NCBI GenBank assembly: GCA_964425915.1
Contig: CAYROO010000002.1
Span: 62,001-126,000 of the forward strand
From: Polycyclovorans sp964425915
GTDB lineage: Bacteria > Pseudomonadota > Gammaproteobacteria > Nevskiales > Nevskiaceae
Length of the DNA: 64,000 nucleotides
Direction of reading: 5' to 3'
The notes below the pieces were generated by a model, which searched no databases, was not told where the DNA came from, and saw only the letters and a list, made by a program, of their open reading frames with translations. A program made the position numbers and the translations under genes. Positions 58,423 to 64,000 of the stretch are shown here, piece by piece. The stretch's first letter is position 1. The number at the start of each line of letters is the position of its first letter.

Positions 58423-61400
58423 TCAAAAGTCCTTGCGAATTGACAACCCGATCAAGCGCGGGTCCAGCATGAACACATTGGTGGTCAGACCGGTGTCATC
58501 GGAGTTGAGAAACGCCCCGGTGATGGGGTCGTCATCGAGTACGTTCTTCACGTAGAGCTCAATCGCCAGCCCCTGCGCGGGTTGCTCCACCTTCACCGCC
58601 AGGTTGATGTTGTACCAATCTTCCAGACGATCATAGGGCGCCAGGTTGTAGACGCGGTGGTAGGCATCGTCCTGCCAGTAGACGTCACCACGCAGCGTCG
58701 TGCGCCACTGGCCGCGCAGCATGTCGAAGCCGTACTGGGCGCCCACATTGGTGGTCAAGCGCGGCGAATTGGGTAGCTCATTGCCGCCAAGATCTGCCCG
58801 CAGGCCGGCGCCACCGTTGAGTTCGGGGTAGTTGGATTGGTCATAGAACTCACCGGTAGCTGGGTCAATCGGTCGGTTGAATGCGCCGAATTGCCCAAGC
58901 GGGCCGCCGATGCCACCACAAAGCTCGTAGTAGAAATTAACCCCAGATCGATCCTGAAGATATTGCTCCGCTACAGGCGTGGGTACCACGCAGTTGGACG
59001 GGAGCTGTGGCCACGGCTTGGTCAGGGTGTAGTTCGGGTCACCTTGAGTGCGATTCATGATGTCGATGGACGACTCACCACTGGCAATGCGCGTTTTCAG
59101 GTAGCCGACATTGGCCAGAAACTGCCAGTCCGGCGTGGGGGCAAACACGGCCTCCAGCTCCAGGCCCCACATCGATGCATCGAAGTTTTCGTTGACAGCG
59201 GTACGGTCGCGAATCTGCGAGACCTGATAGTCGGTGTAGTCGTAGTAAAACGCCGTGGCATTGAGCGACAAGGCCCCTCCGAGCAGCGTGTTCTTGGTGC
59301 CAAGCTCAAACGCATTGACAAACTCGGGTTCAAAGGTCGGTCCGTACTCCACCGCCGTCAGCCGCAACACTGGAATAACCCCAAGTTGCTCAAAGAAGTC
59401 GATCTGGGCCTGCGGCACCCCTTCGCTTCTAAATATCTCAATACTTTCGGCCAAACTAATAAAGCCTGGCTGTGGCGGATTAGCACCACCGCCCTTGTAG
59501 CCGCGCGAGATCGAGCCATACAGCAGGGTCTCGTCGGTGAAGGGTAGTTCCGGTTGCCAATCCAGCACCATGCGCCCGGTCCACTCGCCCCAGCGCTGGC
59601 GGATCGTACCGGTGGTGGGATATCCCTTGCTGGTGAATCCGCCAGCGGCGACGCTCACTGCGAGTAGCGTCTGACTGGGCACCACATCAAAGGTTTTGGT
59701 GTCTTCGGTGTAACGCAGCCCCGCGGTCAGCTTCAGGTCATCCGCCAGGTTCCAGTACACCTCACCAAACCCGGCCCAGGAGCGCAGGGTATAGGGGTTT
59801 TTGGATCGGAAATAGTTATGACCTTCCCCCTCACCATTGATACCATTTCCGAAGTTACGGCTGGTATCGACCGGATTAGGGTCGATAAAGGGGCAGAAAG
59901 AGTCTTCATCAATGGGTTCGGGGCCGCCATTCCCACCGTAGCCAGATGTCACGCAGGTGGCGAAGTCGATCACATCACCGACCGGCCCATTAATGGGCTT
60001 CATATAGCCCAGCGCCGTGATGAGGTTGTACATCACGAAGTAGTCAACCAGGGTCTCAAACTCGGTGTAATTGGCACCCAGGCTGAAATTGACTGGTCCG
60101 GACCAGGCCGACTGTAGACGCAGCTCTTGATTGAACTGCTTGGCACTGGCCTGTGAGATATCGAAGCCCACCACCCGATCAGAGCATCCCAACTGGGGAT
60201 CACAGAACTGGCCTCCTGGCGAAAAATCGCGATAGGGACTGGGTTTATCCGGATCATTGAATGCGGTCAATTGCAGCGAGTCAACGAATGTTGGATCGGT
60301 GTTAAAGCGGTTGAAATCCTGGAAGGAGTAGGTCTCGTCGTCGACATACGCAGTCTGCGCCACCAGCTCTAGGCTATCGGTGACCTCGATGCTCAAGTTC
60401 AACTGCAGCAGATCAGCCTCGGCCCGATACACCGGGTCCCGGATTGATTCGATCGCGCGCAGATTGCTGGACTGCATTTTGCCGCCATAGGGATCCTGAA
60501 CGCGCATGAGGGTTTGCAGCTCGCCCTCAGCGTCCATCCCGATTCGGGTAAATCCCGTTCTAAGCGCCAGCATGCCGAACACGAAGGGGAGCGATAGACC
60601 ATTCGGCGTACCGAAGGCCTCCTCAGCATACAGGCTGCCTGGCTTGCAACCCTGACCGAAAAGCGCCGGCCGCATGACTGCCGCGAATTGAGGGTCAAAG
60701 AAGTCTGCGACATCTGCGGGGTCCAGGCCCACCGTTGTACTTCCAATCACCTCCGGCCCATCGTCGCGATGGCAGAGCTGCTTGCCGGTGCGGAGCCGGT
60801 TGTCGTCTTCCTCGAAGCGCTCCCAGATCAGGTCGGCCCGAACGCGGTCGATGGGCTGCCAGCCCAGGCTCAGTCGGCCGGTCCACAGGTCACGACCGTC
60901 GACATCGTTGCCGGTCCCTGTATTGAGGGTGTAGCCGTCGCGATCGGTGCTGGCGAAGGCACCGCGTAGTGCCAGCGTCTGGCCCATCGGCACATTGAAC
61001 ATGCCGCTGATACGACCGGTGCTGTAGTTGCCCACTTCAAGGTCGAGCATGGCATCCCATTCGCCAAGTTGGGGCTTGTTGGAGATGACATTGATGACGC
61101 CGGCAGTAGCATTTCGACCATATAGCGTGCCTTGGGGGCCTCGCAATACTTCCACCCGCTCGATATCCAAGTACTCCTGCTCAAACAGGCGGTTCTGGAT
61201 GATGGCGGTGCTATTGAAGCTGACGGCAGCACCGGGGTCGGAGGTCGCCGAAATCGACTGGGTGCCCACACCACGAATCTGGAAGTTATACCCGGTGAAA
61301 TTGGTTTTGGTGAAGGTGACGTTGGGAATGGCCTTGAGTAGGTCAAAGCCGCCTTCAATCTTCAGGGCGTCCAGCTGTTCCATCGAAAATGCCGAGATGG

Positions 61401-61908
61401 CGATCGGCACGTCCTGCAGCCGCTCCTCCTTCTTCTGTCCCGTGACGATGATTTCTTCGACCCCGGCACGGCGGGCGCTGGCGATGTCGGCGGCTGCACC
61501 CGCGTCCCTGGCCGGTGCAGCCTCATCGGGGGGGCCGCCTGTGCCCGCGCGCTGCGCCGCCAAGGTGGCGGCCGTGCCCACCATCATGCCGCCGGAGGGG
61601 GTTTGTTCGTATTGCAGGCCGGTGCCTTGCAGCAGTTGGGCCATGGCGGCGGGCCGGCTGAGATCGCCGCTGACGGCGTTGGCGGTGAGGCCGCTGACAT
61701 CCTCGGCGTTGTAGAACAGCTCCTGCCGGCTCTGGCGGCCAAATTCGACGAGCGCGTCGTCCAGGCTTTGGGCGGGAATATCGAACGTGACGGCGCCCTG
61801 CTCGGTGGCAGACTGCGCCCAGGCGGGCGGTGTGGCGAATGCCAGTACGCAGGCGAATGACAGCAGCGCGCCGACCACGTGGGCCGGCCAACGATGGGTT
61901 GCGGACAT
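58423..61908 (-). CDS. TonB-dependent receptor with STN domain
   Basis: 1161 residues. After a signal peptide (ending AWAQS) comes a secretin/TonB short N-terminal (STN) domain, ITFDIPAQSLDDALVEFG-like (here VTFDIPAQSL) with LFYNAEDVSG and LLQGTGLQYEQT. The TonB box is in EEIIVTGQKKEERLQDVPIAISAFS. The plug (IRGVGTQSIS; ERVEVLRGPQGTLYGRNATAG) and a 22-strand barrel ending LIGLSIRKDF follow. It should import a large or scarce ligand. STN domains talk to FecR-type anti-sigma factors, but none lies nearby. Confidence 0.93.
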   Translation of the reverse strand: MSATHRWPAHVVGALLSFACVLAFATPPAWAQSATEQGAVTFDIPAQSLDDALVEFGRQSRQELFYNAEDVSGLTANAVSGDLSRPAAMAQLLQGTGLQYEQTPSGGMMVGTAATLAAQRAGTGGPPDEAAPARDAGAAADIASARRAGVEEIIVTGQKKEERLQDVPIAISAFSMEQLDALKIEGGFDLLKAIPNVTFTKTNFTGYNFQIRGVGTQSISATSDPGAAVSFNSTAIIQNRLFEQEYLDIERVEVLRGPQGTLYGRNATAGVINVISNKPQLGEWDAMLDLEVGNYSTGRISGMFNVPMGQTLALRGAFASTDRDGYTLNTGTGNDVDGRDLWTGRLSLGWQPIDRVRADLIWERFEEDDNRLRTGKQLCHRDDGPEVIGSTTVGLDPADVADFFDPQFAAVMRPALFGQGCKPGSLYAEEAFGTPNGLSLPFVFGMLALRTGFTRIGMDAEGELQTLMRVQDPYGGKMQSSNLRAIESIRDPVYRAEADLLQLNLSIEVTDSLELVAQTAYVDDETYSFQDFNRFNTDPTFVDSLQLTAFNDPDKPSPYRDFSPGGQFCDPQLGCSDRVVGFDISQASAKQFNQELRLQSAWSGPVNFSLGANYTEFETLVDYFVMYNLITALGYMKPINGPVGDVIDFATCVTSGYGGNGGPEPIDEDSFCPFIDPNPVDTSRNFGNGINGEGEGHNYFRSKNPYTLRSWAGFGEVYWNLADDLKLTAGLRYTEDTKTFDVVPSQTLLAVSVAAGGFTSKGYPTTGTIRQRWGEWTGRMVLDWQPELPFTDETLLYGSISRGYKGGGANPPQPGFISLAESIEIFRSEGVPQAQIDFFEQLGVIPVLRLTAVEYGPTFEPEFVNAFELGTKNTLLGGALSLNATAFYYDYTDYQVSQIRDRTAVNENFDASMWGLELEAVFAPTPDWQFLANVGYLKTRIASGESSIDIMNRTQGDPNYTLTKPWPQLPSNCVVPTPVAEQYLQDRSGVNFYYELCGGIGGPLGQFGAFNRPIDPATGEFYDQSNYPELNGGAGLRADLGGNELPNSPRLTTNVGAQYGFDMLRGQWRTTLRGDVYWQDDAYHRVYNLAPYDRLEDWYNINLAVKVEQPAQGLAIELYVKNVLDDDPITGAFLNSDDTGLTTNVFMLDPRLIGLSIRKDF

Positions 61909-61966
61909 CAGGCGTCTCCTCAGACTTCTAGGGCGGCCGCGCTAGGGCGGCCTTAGTTCTAGAGAC

Positions 61967-62015
61967 GCGACGGAACGGCCGGAACGACAGCTGGCGGCGG
62001 GAAATGTTCCGTCGC
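61967..62015. promoter_or_regulatory. Candidate operator: widely spaced inverted repeat upstream of the receptor
   Basis: GCGACGGAAC (61967-61976) and GTTCCGTCGC (62006-62015) are a perfect 10-bp inverted repeat 29 bases apart, in the 149-base space between the divergent receptor and MntA-like genes. Beside it (61929-61952) CTAGGGCGGCC is repeated directly. Confidence 0.45.
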
Positions 62016-62057
62016 CGCATAATGGAACCGGCATCGCTTTGATTCGCTCTCAACACT

Positions 62058-62474
62058 ATGTCCGATCATCGCCCTCACATCGTCGATATCTGCACGGCGC
62101 ACTATCCGGCGCTGCAGGCGGTGTATCTGTTCGGTTCACAGGCCTCCGCACTCGCTCGGCCCGATAGTGACACCGATATTGCGCTGTTGCTTTCGCATGC
62201 CTTGGCGGATGCGTTGGGCAGCCTGGACTTGTATGGCCTACAGACGGCATTGGAAAGCGCCTTGAAGACGCCCGTCGATCTGATCAACCTGCGCCAGGTA
62301 TCCACCGTGTTCGCGAAGGAGATCATTGCCCACGGTGTGCGCCTTGCAGCGCCGGATGTGGCGGCGGCTGATGAGTTCGAGGCGATGACGCTGTCGTTCT
62401 ACCAGGCCCTGAACCGCGAGCGTGCCGCGATACTGGATGCCTTCCGCGAAACGGGGAAGGCGTACGCGGTATGA
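62058..62474 (+). CDS. MntA-like nucleotidyltransferase antitoxin
   Basis: 138 residues of the minimal nucleotidyltransferase type: LFGSQASALARPDSDTDIALLL is the GSx10DxD motif with all three key residues kept, and INLRQVSTVFAKEIIAHGVRL follows as in MntA antitoxins. Such enzymes transfer AMP to a Tyr of the partner HepT toxin and silence it. The stop overlaps the start of the neighbouring broken HepT gene by ATGA. This frame is intact. Confidence 0.88.
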   Translation: MSDHRPHIVDICTAHYPALQAVYLFGSQASALARPDSDTDIALLLSHALADALGSLDLYGLQTALESALKTPVDLINLRQVSTVFAKEIIAHGVRLAAPDVAAADEFEAMTLSFYQALNRERAAILDAFRETGKAYAV

Positions 62475-62778
62475 CCGACGTCGCCATCAACAAGGTGCAG
62501 ACCGTTCAGCGTAGTGTGCTGCGCGCGCGGCAGGAGTATCAGGCGGCAGGCGCTGACTTCGCCACGGATTTCACGCGGTAGGATGCGGCGATTCTGAATG
62601 TCGTTCGTGCCGGCGAAGCGACACTTGATCTGGCCAATCACCTGGTTCGCCTCCACAAGTTGGGAGTACCCAATACCTGCGCAGATGCGATCTGCGCATT
62701 CTCGAGTCCGTCATTGCCCAAGGTCTTGATGACTTGCTGGCCGCGTGTGAGGTGATGCGGCGGGCCGCCGAACTCTGA
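62471..62778 (+). pseudogene. Broken HEPN toxin (HepT-like)
   Basis: The frame starts MTDVAINKVQTVQRSVLRARQEYQAA and reads to DFATDFTR, then a TAG stop stands where relatives keep Gln (the next codons give DAAILNVVRAGEATLDLANHLVRLHKLGVPN). The text then moves to another frame and resumes with the family's C-terminal end, RRCDLRILESVIAQGLDDLL. The middle with the RNase motif RX4HXY is missing. Hence one nonsense change and an out-of-frame internal deletion. Confidence 0.85.
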
Positions 62779-62800
62779 GCCTATCGCTACCGGTCGTCAT

Positions 62801-62940
62801 GCCCGACTTGATCGGGCATCCAGATTGCGACCGTTGAGGCTGGACCCCGCATCAAGTGCGGGGGGACGATGGTGGGTGGTGCGGGGGGACGATGGTTAGT
62901 GGTGCGGGGGGACGATGGTTAGTGGTGCGGGTGACGATGG
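62801..62940. repeat. Direct repeat copy 1 flanking the DUF4160/DUF2442 pair
   Basis: A 63-base segment beginning GCCCGACTTGATCGGGCAT, containing a short hairpin (CCCGACTTGATCGGG) and a second (CCCCGCATCAAGTGCGGGG), followed by three 23-base units of the GGACGATGGTTAGTGGTGCG type. The same segment recurs at 63747-63863 in the same orientation. Confidence 0.85.
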
Positions 62941-63019
62941 TGGTGGGTACGGAGTGACGGGGCCCCATCTCCCCCAACCCCTGTCCCACGAGGGGAGTGG
63001 GGAGCAGCCGCCTCCGCCA

Positions 63020-63436
63020 TCATGAAGCTACAGCGCGCGGCCTGCCGCCCTTTCGGCCATTGGCACGCGCGGCGGCGGCCTTGGCGGGGGAAGATTTTCG
63101 CCCGCCCACAGCAGCCAGCTCGCCGGCAACTGTGCGCATCCAGCCTGCGGATCCAAAAACACCCTTCATCAGGGCGGCCACGTGGACGTCTGCATCCAAA
63201 TCGGGGAAATGCACCCCCAGCCCGGCGGGCGAGAGTTCGATATTCCGCAAGGCGCGTGAGGGTGCTTCGGCCAAGCCTTCGATCAAACGAACCGGAACGC
63301 GCACCTGCGCGCCGCTGGCGAAGTCAACAATCAAGGTGCCTGCCGAGACGCGTGCGGAAACCGCATAGCGGCCCAGCGCACGCCGCGCGTTCGCGCGACG
63401 GTTGGCTGCTACAAATTCTTGTTCAGAAATTTCCAT
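63020..63436 (-). CDS. DUF2442 domain protein (antitoxin-like)
   Basis: 138 residues. The DUF2442 core is SARVSAGTLIVDFASGAQVRVPVRLIEGLAEA followed by IELSPAGLGVHFPDLDADVHVAALMKG. The C-terminal tail (GGRKSSPAKAAAARANGRKGGRPR) is a basic Ala/Lys/Arg segment. DUF2442 genes are regularly paired with DUF4160 genes as predicted toxin-antitoxin modules. It overlaps its upstream partner by 14 bases. Confidence 0.87.
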   Translation of the reverse strand: MEISEQEFVAANRRANARRALGRYAVSARVSAGTLIVDFASGAQVRVPVRLIEGLAEAPSRALRNIELSPAGLGVHFPDLDADVHVAALMKGVFGSAGWMRTVAGELAAVGGRKSSPAKAAAARANGRKGGRPRAVAS

Positions 63437-63683
63437 GGATCACCTTCCACGCATGACATAGCTCTGGCAGGCATCTGTGCAAAGCCAAGGCGATGCGGTT
63501 GATCTGACGGATATTGAAACCGTGGCTTTCTCGCAATTTCGGAGGGCCTTCCGGACAATGCAGATTAACAACGGCTTCTTTGCCACCCGGGCCGCTACCC
63601 TGGATGACATGGACATGCGCCAGCCTGTGGTCGGCACTGTAGATCACCGTTCGGTGCGCTTGCTTCCTGCAGATGGTTACCAT
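63423..63683 (-). CDS. DUF4160 domain protein
   Basis: 86 residues: SADHRLAHVHVIQGSG is the conserved His-x-His-Val strand, and HGFNIRQINRIALALHRCLPELCHAWKVIHG the C-terminal helix pair of DUF4160. The usual partner is DUF2442, encoded here by the downstream overlapping gene. The toxin or effector role of the pair is a prediction from linkage only. The ATG at 63683 has no strong ribosome-binding site. Confidence 0.85.
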   Translation of the reverse strand: MVTICRKQAHRTVIYSADHRLAHVHVIQGSGPGGKEAVVNLHCPEGPPKLRESHGFNIRQINRIALALHRCLPELCHAWKVIHGNF

Positions 63684-63746
63684 TAACCCATCCTGTTGGG
63701 TTTAGCAAACCATCGCATACCTTCGCGCCCCAAGCAACCTCGCTCT

Positions 63747-63863
63747 GCCCGACTTGATCGGGCATCCAGATTGCGACCGTTGAGGCTGGACCCCGCATCA
63801 AGTGCGGGGTGACGATGGTGGGTGGTGCGGGGGGACGATGGTTAGTGGTGCGGGTGACGATGG
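63747..63863. repeat. Direct repeat copy 2 flanking the DUF4160/DUF2442 pair
   Basis: Identical to the first 60-odd bases of copy 1 (62801) and followed by two instead of three of the 23-base GGACGATGG units. The two copies are 946 bases apart and enclose the gene pair. Confidence 0.85.
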
Positions 63864-63886
63864 CGAAAGGGGGTTCCCCGCCGGGA

Positions 63887-64000
63887 TTAGCCCCGCCGCG
63901 CCAATACCACGCGTTCGTCACTGGTCTGGATGACGCGCAGCGGGTAGTAGTTGACCATGGTCTCGACGAACACGGCGGTGTTGCCGGTGTTGACGATGCC
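63887..64000 (-). CDS. C-terminal end of an unrecognised protein (cut by the window edge)
   Basis: The last 37 residues of a minus-strand gene: GIVNTGNTAVFVETMVNYYP, then LRVIQTSDERVVLARRG and a TAA stop. The alternating hydrophobic pattern suggests beta strands. Too little is present to name a family. The gene starts beyond base 64000. Confidence 0.6.
   Translation of the reverse strand, partial: GIVNTGNTAVFVETMVNYYPLRVIQTSDERVVLARRG

Noticed and set aside
62860..62940. A CRISPR-like array of 23-base units
   Set aside because: The units are directly adjacent without unique spacers; it is a simple tandem repeat.

Overview
The window is high-GC, densely packed bacterial chromosome. Complete proton-pumping transhydrogenase genes (pntAA-pntAB-pntB), a class Ia ribonucleotide reductase (nrdA-nrdB), an STN-domain TonB receptor, small outer-membrane barrels and an MscS channel point to a Gram-negative gammaproteobacterium, perhaps of the Xanthomonadales/Nevskiales type. 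That placement is an inference from gene content; no rRNA or tRNA gene was seen.

Layout. 0-7.5 kb: DUF3015 protein (cut by the left edge), pnt operon, MAPEG protein, an outer-membrane barrel, a membrane-anchored repeat protein, a 2OG-Fe(II) oxygenase, a DODA-type dioxygenase and a 56-residue small protein. 7.6-12.1 kb: a large Ser/Pro-linker lipoprotein and a Rieske plus glutamate-synthase fusion flavoprotein. 12.2-14.9 kb: an accessory islet with a ParDE toxin-antitoxin pair, a lone XRE regulator, an unrecognised ORF and an AT-richer sugar-methyltransferase gene. 15-19.3 kb: nrdB and nrdA with candidate NrdR boxes. 19.6-24 kb: a gonococcal-recombinase-like membrane protein, a cyclase-FHA protein and a zinc-ribbon Ser/Thr kinase.

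24-38.7 kb is one unbroken minus-strand run of fifteen genes, many overlapping by 1-4 bases: M14 peptidase, alpha/beta hydrolase, then a five-gene acyl-CoA carboxylase unit (enoyl-CoA hydratase, TetR, separate biotin carboxylase, separate biotin carrier, carboxyltransferase), two esterases/lipases, a ferredoxin reductase, a serine hydrolase and a LolD/MacB-like ABC exporter. Together they suggest uptake and breakdown of branched, terpenoid or ester substrates. 38.8-44.2 kb: a 44-residue membrane peptide, an ABC exporter, a subtilase and two cytochromes c. 44.3-54.6 kb: small metabolic genes, including an operon (thioesterase, cupin, class IV aminotransferase, DUF1330) divergent from a MocR regulator, and an MscS channel.

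54.6-64 kb is accessory: an unrecognised two-helix membrane protein, a DUF2971 protein, an outer-membrane barrel and a barrel remnant, a 1161-residue TonB receptor, an intact MntA antitoxin beside a broken HepT toxin, and a DUF4160/DUF2442 pair bracketed by two direct copies of a 117-140 bp repeat. The window cuts the last gene.

Repeat classes recur: inverted repeats built of short GTGAGG-, GAGTGAT- or GATTCCC-type units (2.3, 16.1 and 58.0 kb), a 45-bp dispersed repeat (54.5 and 58.3 kb), and the 62.8/63.7 kb repeats.
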